This document shows, one piece after another, positions 7,795 to 16,399 of a stretch of DNA of 48,268 bases (its first letter is position 1; each line of letters opens with the position of its first letter). This DNA is from Tepidibacter formicigenes DSM 15518. Its GTDB lineage: Bacteria > Bacillota > Clostridia > Peptostreptococcales > Peptostreptococcaceae. Location: assembly GCF_900142235.1 (NCBI RefSeq), contig NZ_FRAE01000017.1, positions 1 through 48,268 of the forward strand, in the 5' to 3' direction. The notes below the pieces were generated by a model that had not been told where the DNA came from, did not search any database, and was given only the letters and a program-made list of their open reading frames with translations. The translations under genes and the position numbers were made by a program.

Positions 7795-8370
7795 ATGAAA
7801 AGAATTGGTATTTTAGCACTTCAAGGTGCATTTAAAGAGCATATAAATGTAATTAAATCATTAGGTCATGAGGCTATTGAGATAAGAAAATTAGAAGAGT
7901 TGGATAATCTTGATGGCATTATTTTACCTGGTGGAGAAAGTACAGCAATGGGAAAACTTCTTAATGATTTTGGAATTAAAGAAGTTTTAGTAAATAAAAT
8001 AAAAAATGGATTAGCAGTATGGGGAACCTGTGCTGGAATGATTCTCCTTGCAAATGAACTAGATGGTGATGAGGCTCATCTAAAAGTTATGAATATTAAG
8101 GTGAGACGAAATGCATATGGTTCTCAACTGGATAGCTTTATTGTTAAGGAAGTTGTTGAAGGGGTATCTAAAAAGGAAATTCCTATGGTGTTTATTAGAG
8201 CTCCCTATATTGTTGATATTGATGAAAATGTTGAAGTTCTTCATAAGGTTGATGGAAATATAGTAGCTGCACGTCAAGATAATATGCTGGTAACTTCCTT
8301 TCATCCTGAACTAACAGATGATACGACTTTTCATGAATATTTTATAAATATGATAAATGAACTTGAGTAA
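7795..8370 (+). CDS. pdxT: Pyridoxal 5'-phosphate synthase glutaminase subunit PdxT
   Basis: A 191-residue class I glutamine amidotransferase that hydrolyses glutamine and channels ammonia into PdxS. The triad is visible: the nucleophile Cys in WGTCAGMILLA near residue 79, and His/Glu in TSFHPELTDD near residues 170-172. LPGGESTAMGKLL (near residue 45) is the typical PdxT oxyanion/interaction loop. The start lies one base after pdxS, consistent with coupled translation. A strong terminator follows. Confidence 0.97.
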   Translation: MKRIGILALQGAFKEHINVIKSLGHEAIEIRKLEELDNLDGIILPGGESTAMGKLLNDFGIKEVLVNKIKNGLAVWGTCAGMILLANELDGDEAHLKVMNIKVRRNAYGSQLDSFIVKEVVEGVSKKEIPMVFIRAPYIVDIDENVEVLHKVDGNIVAARQDNMLVTSFHPELTDDTTFHEYFINMINELE

Positions 8371-8385
8371 TAAAAATTTACTTAA

Positions 8386-8423
8386 AAAGACTATGAATTA
8401 TTTTATGATTCATAGTCTTTTTT
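8386..8423 (+). terminator. Intrinsic terminator after pdxST
   Basis: GACTATGAAT pairs with ATTCATAGTC (one bulge), followed by six T residues. Confidence 0.88.
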
Positions 8424-8566
8424 AATATGGAAGGATAATTGGTTTTGTATTGTGTTTAGAAATTGAATTTTCATTGAAAAATGATAACTAATAGGCATGA
8501 ATTAGAATGTATATTTGTTCTATATAATAATAAATAAAACAATTATATAACATAAATACAAAAAAA

Positions 8567-8607
8567 TATGACATATATCTTTACAAACTATTAAAATATG
8601 ACGTATA
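8567..8607 (+). promoter_or_regulatory. Two CcpN-like sites at the first glpX promoter
   Basis: TATGACATATA at 8567-8577 fits the CcpN consensus TRTGHYATAYW (as I recall it from Bacillus) exactly; TATGACGTATA at 8597-8607 differs at one base. They are 30 bases apart, one ahead of the -35 box and one overlapping the -10 box. Similar sites occur at the second glpX. Confidence 0.5.
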
Positions 8608-8609
8608 AT
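8580..8609 (+). promoter_or_regulatory. Promoter of first glpX
   Basis: TTTACA at 8580-8585 and TATAAT at 8604-8609 with 18-base spacing; the start codon lies about 45 bases downstream. Confidence 0.65.
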
Positions 8610-8655
8610 TATATTGAAATTTTTATACGGAATTTTTATGGGGAGGAAATTGATT

Positions 8656-9657
8656 ATGGATAGAAATTTAGCATTAGAGCTTGTTAGAGTAACTGAAACA
8701 GCAGCCCTTGCTTCTGTTAGATTTATGGGAAGAGGAGATAAGAATGGAGCTGATGGAGCAGCTGTGGAAGGAATGAGAAAAGCTTTTTCAAGTGTAAAGG
8801 TTAACGGAGAAGTAGTTATAGGAGAGGGAGAGCTTGATGAAGCTCCAATGCTTTATATAGGAGAAAAAGTAGGATGTGGAAAAATAGACGACATGGAAGT
8901 GGATATTGCAGTAGATCCTTTAGATGGAACTTCTCTTATAGCAAAGGGACTTCCAAATGCTATTGCTGTAATTGCCATGGCTAAAAAAGGATGCTTACTT
9001 CATGCACCGGATACATATATGAAAAAAATGATAGTAGGACCAAAGGCTAAAGGATGTATAGATATAAATGCATCTGTTGAAGAAAATTTAAAAAAAGTTG
9101 CAGATGCTTTAAATAAAGATATATCTGATTTAACTGTTATAATACAGGATAGAGAAAGACATGAAGAAATGGTAAGTGAAATAAGAAGAGTTGGAGCAAG
9201 AATAAAAATGTTTGGAGAAGGAGATGTTGCAGCGGGTATTGCAACTTGTTTTGAAGATACAGGAGTAGATATACTAATGGGTATTGGAGGAGCGCCAGAA
9301 GGTGTTATAACTGCTGCTGCTGTAAAGTGTATGGGTGGAGATATGCAGGGGATTATTTATCCTATGAGTGAAGAAGAAAGAAAAAGATGCTATGATTTAG
9401 GATTTACTGATGAAGATATAAAAAAAGTATTATATTTAGATGATTTGGCGAAAGGTGATGAAGTATTCTTTGCAGCGACAGGAATTACGGATGGAGATTT
9501 ATTAAAAGGTGTAGTTTCTTATGATAAAAATAGGGCTAAGACTCACTCGGTTGTAATGAGAGCAAAAACAGGAACTATAAGATTTGTTGAAGCGATACAT
9601 AGATTTGATAAGAGTCAAGTGTTAATAGAGCTTATGAAAAAATATAGGAATGTATAA
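8656..9657 (+). CDS. glpX: Class II fructose-1,6-bisphosphatase (GlpX), copy 1
   Basis: A 333-residue GlpX enzyme hydrolysing fructose-1,6-bisphosphate to fructose-6-phosphate for gluconeogenesis and pentose phosphate supply. Metal-binding motifs are intact: GEGELDEAPMLYIGE near residue 55 and VDPLDGTSLIAKG near residue 90; GIGGAPEGV and AATGITDGDLL also match the family. The ATG at 8656 has GGGGAGG upstream; an earlier in-frame ATG lies inside the leader. It has its own promoter and terminator, separate from the second glpX. Relative to copy 2 it has an extra C-terminal tail and Ser-Leu instead of Asn-Cys after DPLDGT, so the two may differ in activity or regulation. Confidence 0.95.
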   Translation: MDRNLALELVRVTETAALASVRFMGRGDKNGADGAAVEGMRKAFSSVKVNGEVVIGEGELDEAPMLYIGEKVGCGKIDDMEVDIAVDPLDGTSLIAKGLPNAIAVIAMAKKGCLLHAPDTYMKKMIVGPKAKGCIDINASVEENLKKVADALNKDISDLTVIIQDRERHEEMVSEIRRVGARIKMFGEGDVAAGIATCFEDTGVDILMGIGGAPEGVITAAAVKCMGGDMQGIIYPMSEEERKRCYDLGFTDEDIKKVLYLDDLAKGDEVFFAATGITDGDLLKGVVSYDKNRAKTHSVVMRAKTGTIRFVEAIHRFDKSQVLIELMKKYRNV

Positions 9658-9667
9658 AAAATATAAA

Positions 9668-9697
9668 AAAAGTCCCAAATAGAATTGGGACTTTTTT
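9668..9697 (+). terminator. Intrinsic terminator after first glpX
   Basis: AGTCCCAA at 9671 pairs with TTGGGACT, followed by a run of six T residues. Confidence 0.9.
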
Positions 9698-9836
9698 ATA
9701 TGCAAGGAATATATTTAAATATTGATAGTATAGTTTATATTGTAGTTTAAAATTATAAAAAAGTCTTTATTTTAAAGATTTTAAATGTAGGCTTTTTTGA
9801 AATTTCCTATTCATTATAAAAAAATACAGTAATATA

Positions 9837-9865
9837 TTGACTTTAAAAATAGTATATCATACTAT
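9837..9865 (+). promoter_or_regulatory. Promoter of second glpX
   Basis: TTGACT at 9837-9842 and TACTAT at 9860-9865 with the ideal 17-base spacing. Confidence 0.7.
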
Positions 9866-9881
9866 ATAAATGTGACATACT
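9851..9881. promoter_or_regulatory. Two CcpN-like sites at the second glpX promoter
   Basis: On the minus strand 9861-9851 reads TATGATATACT and on the plus strand 9871-9881 reads TGTGACATACT; both fit TRTGHYATAYW fully. The first overlaps the spacer and -10 box and is part of a TAGTAT-ATC-ATACTA palindrome (9850-9864). The second covers the expected transcription start. Confidence 0.55.
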
Positions 9882-9899
9882 TAAAGGGGGAGTTTTTTT

Positions 9900-10868
9900 A
9901 TGGATAGAAATTTAGCTATAAATTTAGTTAGAGTAACAGAGGCTGCTGCTCTTGGGGCTTCGAAGCATTTAGGTAGAGGAGATAAAAATATTGCAGACCA
10001 GGCTGCTGTAGATGGAATGAGGAAAATGTTTGACACAATAGATATTGATGGGACTGTAGTTATAGGAGAAGGGGAAATGGATGAGGCTCCAATGCTTTAT
10101 ATTGGAGAAAGTATTGGAAGGTGTTGTGATGGAGCTATTAAGGTAGATATTGCGGTGGATCCATTAGATGGAACGAACTGTGTAGCGAAAGGACTTCCAA
10201 ATGCTATTGCTGTAGTGGCTCTTGCTCCGAAAGGACATCTTCTTAATGCACCCGATATGTACATGGACAAAATTGCGGTGGGACCAAAGGCTAAAGGGCT
10301 TGTAAGTCTGGATAATCCTATAACTGAAAATTTAAAAATACTTTCAAATGTACTTGATAAGAGTATGGATGATTTAACTGTTACTATGCTTGATAGAGAA
10401 AGACATGAAAAGTTAATAAAAGAGTGCAGAGATGCTGGAGTTAGATTAAAGCTTTTCAATGAAGGAGATATAGGAGCTGCCATGGCAACTTGTTTTGATC
10501 ATACAGGGATAGATATGATGGTTGGAATAGGGGGAGCGCCTGAAGGGGTATTAGCAGCAGCGGCTCTTAAATGTATGGGAGGAGATTTTCAAGGAAGACT
10601 TGTCCCTTATGAAGATGAAGAGAAAAAAAGGTGTATAGATATGGGGATTAATCCAAATAAACTCCTTACAATGGAAGATTTAGTAAAAGGGAATGAAGTG
10701 TACTTTGCAGCTACAGGAATAACTGAAGGAGATTTTTTAAAAGGGGTTGTTTATAAAGGAAACAAAATAGTACAAACACACTCTGTTGTAATGAGGTCGG
10801 AAACAGGAACTATAAGATTTATAGATGCAATACATAAGCTAGATAAAAAGCCGAGTTATGCAAAGTAA
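9900..10868 (+). CDS. glpX: Class II fructose-1,6-bisphosphatase (GlpX), copy 2
   Basis: A 322-residue GlpX paralog about 240 bases after copy 1. The same motifs are present (GEGEMDEAPMLYIGE, VDPLDGTNCVAKG, MLDRERHEKL, GIGGAPEGVLAAAALKCMGG, AATGITEGDFLKG). Asn after DPLDGT and the NAPDMYMDKIAVGPKAKG segment are the more standard GlpX version. The ATG has AAAGGGGGAG upstream. Promoter, operator-like sites and terminator are its own, so it is not simply co-transcribed with copy 1. Both copies look functional. A link to sugar-bisphosphate substrates other than fructose-1,6-bisphosphate is possible for one copy but not shown. Confidence 0.95.
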   Translation: MDRNLAINLVRVTEAAALGASKHLGRGDKNIADQAAVDGMRKMFDTIDIDGTVVIGEGEMDEAPMLYIGESIGRCCDGAIKVDIAVDPLDGTNCVAKGLPNAIAVVALAPKGHLLNAPDMYMDKIAVGPKAKGLVSLDNPITENLKILSNVLDKSMDDLTVTMLDRERHEKLIKECRDAGVRLKLFNEGDIGAAMATCFDHTGIDMMVGIGGAPEGVLAAAALKCMGGDFQGRLVPYEDEEKKRCIDMGINPNKLLTMEDLVKGNEVYFAATGITEGDFLKGVVYKGNKIVQTHSVVMRSETGTIRFIDAIHKLDKKPSYAK

Positions 10869-10918
10869 GCAAGAAGAAAAAGAGAACAAGGAATAATTTA
10901 GATAGAATTGGTTATAAT

Positions 10919-10945
10919 AAGAGAGATATTTTATCTCTCTTTTTT
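10919..10945 (+). terminator. Intrinsic terminator after second glpX
   Basis: GAGAGATA at 10921-10928 pairs with TATCTCTC at 10932-10939, followed by a T run. Confidence 0.88.
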
Positions 10946-10946
10946 C

Positions 10947-10975
10947 TTGACCGTATTTAATATCAATGATAATAT
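10947..10975 (+). promoter_or_regulatory. rho promoter
   Basis: TTGACC at 10947-10952 and TAATAT at 10970-10975, spacing 17. Confidence 0.6.
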
Positions 10976-11056
10976 TACTGTATTAGATTTTCACTTCTTT
11001 TTCTTATCTTACTTTTTCCCAATATTAAATTAAAGTAAAATGTGGAGGGGATATTT

Positions 11057-12388
11057 TTGAATTATGAAGATTTGAAAGGTAAAACAATAGTTCAGCTTAG
11101 AGAAATTGCAAAGGAGAAAGGGATAAAATCTCCTACTAAATATAAAAAAGATGAACTTATAAATAAAATATTAAATATTGAAGAAAATGAAAAAATAGTA
11201 GATGACAAGGAAGAACAAGCAGATAAATTAATTAACAATATTCCTCAAAAAATAAAGGATGAGATAAAAAATGAAGAAAAGCAAGATATAGCTAATGGAG
11301 TTTTAGAAATATTACCTGATGGATACGGTTTTTTAAGAGGATCTAATTATCTTTCCACAGATGAGGATGTTTATATATCTCCATCTCAGATAAGAAGATT
11401 TAATATGAAAACTGGAGATAAAGTAACGGGAATTACAAGACCTCCAAAGAGTGGAGAAAAGTTTAGAGCTCTTCTGTATGTCCAAAAGATAAACAATGAA
11501 AATCCTGAAAATGCTGTTAGAAGGCCTTCCTTTGAAAATTTAACTCCAATTTATCCTGATGTTAGATTGAACTTAGAAAAAGATAGTAAGGAAATATCTA
11601 CAAGACTTATAGATTTAATTGCTCCTATAGGTATGGGACAAAGAGGTCTTATTGTTGCTCCTCCGAAGGCTGGAAAAACTGTTCTTCTTAAGAATGTTGC
11701 AAACAGTATATCTAGAAATCATCCAGATGTTGAACTCATTGTACTTTTAATAGACGAAAGACCAGAAGAAGTTACAGATATGCAGGAGTCTATAAATGGA
11801 GAAGTTATATATTCTACTTTTGATGAACTTCCAAGCCATCATATAAAAGTAGCTGAAATGGTTTTAAATAGAGCTCAAAGACTTGTAGAGCATGGAAGGG
11901 ATGTTGTAATACTTCTTGATAGTATAACAAGACTTGCTAGAGCCTATAATTTAACAATTCCTCCAACTGGAAGAACGTTATCAGGAGGACTTGATCCAGG
12001 AGCTTTACATGGGCCTAAGAGATTTTTTGGAGCTGCTAGAAATATAAGGCAAGGAGGATCTTTAACTATACTTGCTACAGCTCTTGTAGAAACAGGTTCT
12101 AGAATGGATGATGTTATATTTGAAGAATTTAAGGGAACTGGAAACATGGAGCTTCATCTTGATAGGAAACTTGCAGAAAAGAGAGTATTCCCTGCAATAG
12201 ATATATACAAATCAGGAACTAGAAGAGAAGATTTACTTCTTTCAAAAGAGGAAATTTCAGGACTTTGGAGAATTAGAAAAGCAATTAGCAGCAATAGTGT
12301 GCAAGAAGTTACTGAAAAAATGATGGAATTTTTAGTCCAAACTAAGGATAATAAGCAATTTATTGACTTAGCAAATAAAAATATTTAG
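11057..12388 (+). CDS. rho: Transcription termination factor Rho
   Basis: A 443-residue hexameric RNA-dependent ATPase that terminates transcription. Residues 1-35 are the Rho N-terminal helical domain ([18 protein letters not shown]); about 35-75 is a charged linker; about 80-145 is the cold-shock-like RNA-binding domain ([12 protein letters not shown]). The RecA-like motor follows, with P-loop [13 protein letters not shown] near residue 200, Walker [17 protein letters not shown] and the Q/R-loop region to the end. The start is TTG at 11057, six bases after GGAGGGG; a GTG at 11042 overlaps that site. Position before rpmE is conserved in Firmicutes. Confidence 0.97.
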   Translation: MNYEDLKGKTIVQLREIAKEKGIKSPTKYKKDELINKILNIEENEKIVDDKEEQADKLINNIPQKIKDEIKNEEKQDIANGVLEILPDGYGFLRGSNYLSTDEDVYISPSQIRRFNMKTGDKVTGITRPPKSGEKFRALLYVQKINNENPENAVRRPSFENLTPIYPDVRLNLEKDSKEISTRLIDLIAPIGMGQRGLIVAPPKAGKTVLLKNVANSISRNHPDVELIVLLIDERPEEVTDMQESINGEVIYSTFDELPSHHIKVAEMVLNRAQRLVEHGRDVVILLDSITRLARAYNLTIPPTGRTLSGGLDPGALHGPKRFFGAARNIRQGGSLTILATALVETGSRMDDVIFEEFKGTGNMELHLDRKLAEKRVFPAIDIYKSGTRREDLLLSKEEISGLWRIRKAISSNSVQEVTEKMMEFLVQTKDNKQFIDLANKNI

Positions 12389-12390
12389 CC

Positions 12391-12419
12391 TTGAAGAGGG
12401 GAATTTGTTGTGATATAAT
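12391..12419 (+). promoter_or_regulatory. rpmE promoter
   Basis: TTGAAG at 12391-12396 and TATAAT at 12414-12419, spacing 17, with an upstream TGTG resembling an extended -10. Confidence 0.65.
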
Positions 12420-12485
12420 GTAAGAGTTGAATATTGATAGAAAAAATAATTAATATATCAAAATGTATGGAAAGAGGTGAAAGTA

Positions 12486-12686
12486 ATGAGAAAAGATATA
12501 CAACCAAAATATGAAGAAGTAACTGTACACTGTGCATGTGGTAATACATTTAAGGCTGGTTCAACTCAAGAAGAAATAAGAGTGGAAATTTGTTCAGCTT
12601 GTCATCCATTCTTCACTGGAAAACAAAAAAATATCGAAAAAGGTGGAAGAATCGATAAATTTAAGAAAAGATTTAACCTTGATTAG
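12486..12686 (+). CDS. rpmE: 50S ribosomal protein L31
   Basis: A 66-residue ribosomal protein. It is the zinc-containing form: CACG near residue 16 and CSAC near residue 36 supply the four cysteines. [20 protein letters not shown] is the typical L31 C-terminal segment. The ATG at 12486 follows GAGGTGA; a GTG at 12477 is part of that site. It has its own promoter and is followed by a terminator before tdk. A zinc-free L31 paralog is not seen here. Confidence 0.97.
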   Translation: MRKDIQPKYEEVTVHCACGNTFKAGSTQEEIRVEICSACHPFFTGKQKNIEKGGRIDKFKKRFNLD

Positions 12687-12691
12687 TAATA

Positions 12692-12719
12692 AGGGGTTGG
12701 AAGTTCCAACCTCTATTTT
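12692..12719 (+). terminator. Hairpin terminator after rpmE
   Basis: GGGTTGG/CCAACC stem around 12694-12711 followed by TCTATTTTCTTTT, a somewhat imperfect U tract. Confidence 0.7.
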
Positions 12720-12739
12720 CTTTTAAGGGAGGATTTGAT

Positions 12740-13324
12740 GTGTATAGACCAATTCATTATGGATACATAGAAGTCATTATAGGACCTATGTACAGTGGTA
12801 AAAGTGAGGAGCTTATAAGAAGGCTTAAAAGAGCGAAAATTGCAAAACAAACTGTAGTAGCGTTTAAGCCTTATATAGATAATAGATATAGTAATAAGGA
12901 TGTTGTATCTCACAGTGGAATAAGTATAGATGCTGTGCCAATAAAAAGTGCAAAAGATATATATAATTATATAGATGAAGATACTCAGGTTGTAGGTATT
13001 GATGAAGTTCAGTTTTTTGAAGAAGAAGTTGTAGATATAGCCATGGATCTTGCTGATAAAGGTATAAAAGTTATAGCTGCAGGGCTTGATATGGACTTTA
13101 AAGGAGAGCCTTTCGGGCCGACGCCTAAGCTTTTGGCTGTAGCTGAATTTGTAGATAAGCTTCAAGCTGTATGTATGGTGTGTGGAAATCCTGCTCATAG
13201 AACACAAAGGCTTATAAATGGAAAACCTGCTAAATATAATGATCCAATTATACTAGTTGGTGCAACGGAAAGCTATGAAGCTAGATGTAGAAAATGCCAT
13301 GTGATAATAAAGGATGAAGATTAA
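12740..13324 (+). CDS. tdk: Thymidine kinase (type II)
   Basis: A 194-residue kinase phosphorylating thymidine to dTMP in nucleoside salvage. P-loop [15 protein letters not shown] is at residues about 15-22, Walker B-like [10 protein letters not shown] near residue 88, and a zinc site is formed by VCMVCG and ARCRKCH near the C-terminus. The start is GTG at 12740, six bases after GGGAGG; an ATG overlapping it at 12738 is in another frame and stops quickly. With upp and comEB in the same neighbourhood it represents pyrimidine salvage. Confidence 0.96.
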   Translation: MYRPIHYGYIEVIIGPMYSGKSEELIRRLKRAKIAKQTVVAFKPYIDNRYSNKDVVSHSGISIDAVPIKSAKDIYNYIDEDTQVVGIDEVQFFEEEVVDIAMDLADKGIKVIAAGLDMDFKGEPFGPTPKLLAVAEFVDKLQAVCMVCGNPAHRTQRLINGKPAKYNDPIILVGATESYEARCRKCHVIIKDED

Positions 13325-13325
13325 T

Positions 13326-13353
13326 AAAAAAGCTGCTTTTTAGCAGCTTTTTC
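13326..13353 (+). terminator. Intrinsic terminator after tdk
   Basis: AAAAGCTGCT pairs with AGCAGCTTTT around a T4 loop, ending in a T run. Confidence 0.88.
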
Positions 13354-13405
13354 ATTAGTCTTCATTTTAGTTTTGTGGTAATATAGAAAGGAAGGAGTTG
13401 AGAAG

Positions 13406-14362
13406 ATGAAAAAGCACAGTGTTGGAGGACAAGCTGTAATTGAAGGCGTTATGATGAAAAATCAAAATAAAATAGCTGTAGCAGTTAGAAAACAAACAGG
13501 AGATATTGAAGTAGATAAGAAAAATATAAAAAGCTGGGTTGTAGAAAAGGGATTTAATAAAATACCTTTTTTAAGAGGTGGATTTATACTTTTTGAAACA
13601 ATGGCTGAAGGGATTAAATCACTTAATTTTTCAGCTCAGTTTTTTGAAGAGGAAGAAGCGGAACCGTCTCAATTTGAAAATTTTTTAAATAAGATATTTA
13701 ATGAAAAAACAAACGATGTATTAATATATTTTTCACTTTTTATAGCTTTAATTTTTTCGATACTTTTATTTATATTGCTACCTACTTTTTTAGGTGGTAT
13801 GCTAAAGCATATTACTGAAAGTGTTGTTGTTTTAAATTTATTTGAGGGATTAATAAGAATAGGAATATTTTTAGCATATGTTTATTTGATATCTTTAAAT
13901 GAAGATATTAAAAGGGTTTTTCAGTATCACGGTGCAGAGCATAAATCTATTTACTGTTATGAGAAGGGTCTTCCTTTAACTGTTGAAAATGCAAGGAAAT
14001 TTTCAACTCTTCATCCAAGATGCGGAACTAACTTTATGTTTATAGTTATGATAATGTCACTTCTTATATATTCTTTATTTGGATGGCCAAATCCAATAAT
14101 GAGAGTTGTATATAGGCTGTTATGCTTACCTATTGTTGCTGGAATATCCTATGAAATTATAAAGCTTGCAGGAAAGTTTGATAATAAACTTATGAAAATG
14201 ATTACTTTTCCTGGAATGATGCTTCAAAAGGTTACAACAAGAGAACCGGATGATAAACAGTTAGAAGTTGCTCTGTGTGCTTTAAAAGCGGTAGTTGATG
14301 AAGAGGTGGAAGGTAATGAATATAAGACAGATAATGATGAACTCGATAAAAGAGTTGAGTAG
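13406..14362 (+). CDS. DUF1385 family membrane protein (YqhQ-like)
   Basis: A 318-residue membrane protein of the DUF1385 family. GGQAVIEGVMMKN is at the very N-terminus, followed by about four membrane helices between residues about 105 and 245. The conserved histidine-rich segments YHGAEHKSIYCYE (near residue 175) and HPRCGTNFM (near 208) suggest a metal or catalytic site. B. subtilis YqhQ is the named relative; its biochemical function is not established as far as I know. It overlaps prmC by 47 bases and precedes it in many Clostridia, so it is usually annotated by context only. The ATG follows GGAAGGAG. Confidence 0.88.
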   Translation: MKKHSVGGQAVIEGVMMKNQNKIAVAVRKQTGDIEVDKKNIKSWVVEKGFNKIPFLRGGFILFETMAEGIKSLNFSAQFFEEEEAEPSQFENFLNKIFNEKTNDVLIYFSLFIALIFSILLFILLPTFLGGMLKHITESVVVLNLFEGLIRIGIFLAYVYLISLNEDIKRVFQYHGAEHKSIYCYEKGLPLTVENARKFSTLHPRCGTNFMFIVMIMSLLIYSLFGWPNPIMRVVYRLLCLPIVAGISYEIIKLAGKFDNKLMKMITFPGMMLQKVTTREPDDKQLEVALCALKAVVDEEVEGNEYKTDNDELDKRVE

Positions 14363-15155
14363 TAGTGCTACTCCTAAACTTGATGTTGAGCTTATTTTAT
14401 GTAAAGTTTTAGATGTAGATAGACTTTATCTTCATATTAATTTAGATGAAGACATTACAAAAGAACAGGAAACTGAATTTTATTGTTTATTAAATCAAAG
14501 AAAAGAAGGAAGGCCTATAGCGTATATATTAGGTCATAGAGAATTTATGGGACTTGATTTTTTTGTTAAAGAAGGGGTTTTAATACCAAGACCAGATACA
14601 GAAATATTAATAGAAGAGGTTATAAACTTATCTAAAAGCATTAAAAGTCCTTTAATTGTAGATATTGGAACAGGATCTGGAGCTATAAGTGTATCTTTAG
14701 CTAAATATATAAAAGATGCAAAGGTGTATTCGTTAGATATTTCAGATACTGCTCTTGAGGTTGGTAAAATAAATGCTAAAAATAATAATGTTGAAGATAG
14801 GATTACATTTCTTAAATCTGATTTATTTTCTTCTGTTGAAAATCTAAATTCAAAGTTTGATATCGTTGTTTCAAATCCTCCGTATATAAAAAAAGATGAT
14901 ATATATAATTTAGATAAAGATGTAAAGGATTATGAGCCTATATTAGCTCTTGATGGAGGAGAAGACGGGCTTAACTTTTATAGAAGAATAACTAAAGATT
15001 CTTTAATGTTTTTAAAGGAAAATGGAGTTTTAGCATATGAAGTTGGACATGATCAAGCTGAGGATGTTAAAGAGATTATGATTGAAAACAATTTTAAAAA
15101 TATAAAAATAGTAAGAGACTTAGCTGGTATACAAAGGGTTGTTATAGGCTTTTAA
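14316..15155 (+). CDS. prmC: Release factor glutamine N5-methyltransferase PrmC
   Basis: A 279-residue SAM-dependent methylase that modifies the GGQ glutamine of release factors, including RF1 encoded next. Residues 1-80 are the helical N-terminal domain (TPKLDVELILCKVL); then RPDTEILIEEV, the SAM-binding VDIGTGSGAISVSLAKY near residue 125, and the catalytic NPPYI near residue 192. The ATG at 14316 lies inside the end of the DUF1385 gene, six bases after GAGGTGG; an ATG at 14295 is in frame but has no comparable site. Coupling to prfA is conserved. Confidence 0.95.
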   Translation: MNIRQIMMNSIKELSSSATPKLDVELILCKVLDVDRLYLHINLDEDITKEQETEFYCLLNQRKEGRPIAYILGHREFMGLDFFVKEGVLIPRPDTEILIEEVINLSKSIKSPLIVDIGTGSGAISVSLAKYIKDAKVYSLDISDTALEVGKINAKNNNVEDRITFLKSDLFSSVENLNSKFDIVVSNPPYIKKDDIYNLDKDVKDYEPILALDGGEDGLNFYRRITKDSLMFLKENGVLAYEVGHDQAEDVKEIMIENNFKNIKIVRDLAGIQRVVIGF

Positions 15156-15167
15156 ATTTGATATAAT
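15139..15167 (+). promoter_or_regulatory. prfA promoter inside the prmC 3' end
   Basis: TTGTTA at 15139-15144 and TATAAT at 15162-15167, spacing 17. It gives prfA a transcript independent of prmC. Confidence 0.6.
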
Positions 15168-15200
15168 GAAAAATTGATACGTTGAAAGAGGTGAAAATTA

Positions 15201-16268
15201 ATGTTAGATAAATTACAGGTTATAGAAGAAAAGTATAAAGATTTAAGTCAAAAGATAGCAGATCCTGAGATTATAAATAATCAAAGTGAATGGCAAAAAT
15301 ATATAAAAGAGCATGCAGAACTTGAGCCTATTGTTGGTAAGTACAGAGAATATAAGGAAGTTAGAGATGGAATTAGTGAGTCTAAACAAATTCTTCAAGA
15401 ATCATCTGATGAAGAATTAAGAGAGATTGCTAAAATGGAGCTTTCTGAACTTGAAGATAAACTACCTACTATAGAGGAAGAGTTAAAGCTTTTACTTGTT
15501 CCAAAGGATCCTAATGATGAAAAGAATGTTATAGTTGAAATAAGAGGTGGAGCAGGTGGAGATGAAGCTGCTCTATTTGCTGGAGATTTATTTAGGATGT
15601 ATAGTAGATATGCAGAAAGAAAAAGATGGAAAGTAGAAATTATGAGTTCTAATGAAACCGGAGTAGGTGGATATAAGGAAGTTTCTTTCATGATAAAAGG
15701 AAAAGGAGCTTATTCAAGACTTAAGTATGAATCTGGTGTTCATAGGGTTCAAAGAATACCAAGTACAGAATCTGGTGGAAGAATACATACATCAACTGCT
15801 ACTGTTGCTGTTCTTCCAGAGGCTGATGATGTTGAAATTGAAGTTAACCCAAATGACTTAAGAATAGATGTTTTCCGTTCTTCTGGAAATGGTGGTCAAA
15901 GTGTTAATACTACAGATTCTGCTGTTAGAATAACTCACCTTCCAACTGGAGAGGTTGTATCTTGTCAAGATGAAAAATCTCAGCTTAAGAATAAAGAAAA
16001 AGCACTTAAAATATTAAAGGCTAGACTGTATGATAAAGCATTAGCTGAACAAAATAAAGAAATAGCTGCTGAAAGAAAGAGTCAAGTAGGAACTGGAGAT
16101 AGATCTGAAAGAATTAGAACTTACAACTTCCCTCAAGGAAGAATTACAGATCATAGAATAAATTTAACGTTATATAAGTTAGACAGCTTTATAGATGGAG
16201 ATTTAGATGAAATGATAGACTCTCTTATAACTATAGATCAAGCAGAAAAGTTAAAAGCTGTTGAATAG
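15201..16268 (+). CDS. prfA: Peptide chain release factor 1
   Basis: A 355-residue release factor reading UAA and UAG. The stop-codon-recognition region has [14 protein letters not shown] (the PxT-type tripeptide region), and the peptidyl-tRNA hydrolysis loop has [19 protein letters not shown] with the GGQ methylated by PrmC. Length and domain order are standard: N-terminal helical domain about 1-105, then core. The ATG follows AGAGGTGA. A terminator follows. Confidence 0.98.
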   Translation: MLDKLQVIEEKYKDLSQKIADPEIINNQSEWQKYIKEHAELEPIVGKYREYKEVRDGISESKQILQESSDEELREIAKMELSELEDKLPTIEEELKLLLVPKDPNDEKNVIVEIRGGAGGDEAALFAGDLFRMYSRYAERKRWKVEIMSSNETGVGGYKEVSFMIKGKGAYSRLKYESGVHRVQRIPSTESGGRIHTSTATVAVLPEADDVEIEVNPNDLRIDVFRSSGNGGQSVNTTDSAVRITHLPTGEVVSCQDEKSQLKNKEKALKILKARLYDKALAEQNKEIAAERKSQVGTGDRSERIRTYNFPQGRITDHRINLTLYKLDSFIDGDLDEMIDSLITIDQAEKLKAVE

Positions 16269-16280
16269 TAAATAAACTTT

Positions 16281-16319
16281 AAAGTCCCATATTGTGTTAA
16301 AACAATATTGGGACTTTTT
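16281..16319 (+). terminator. Intrinsic terminator after prfA
   Basis: AAAGTCCCATATTGT pairs with ACAATATTGGGACTTT with one bulge, ending in five T residues. Confidence 0.9.
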
Positions 16320-16399
16320 CAAAATGCTTATTTAATAAGGTATAATTTTTTTTGTCTTCTCATAAAAAATATAGATAAACTTTATGAGGTGATGAAATT

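Noticed and set aside
8656-9657. First glpX as a decaying duplicate
   Set aside because: Its frame and metal-binding motifs are intact and it has a dedicated promoter and terminator.
10097-10483. Open frame antisense to the second glpX
   Set aside because: It arises from codon bias of the plus-strand gene; no start site or recognisable protein.
12713-13207. Long open frame antisense to tdk
   Set aside because: It mirrors the coding strand of an unmistakable thymidine kinase, has low-complexity composition and no ribosome site.
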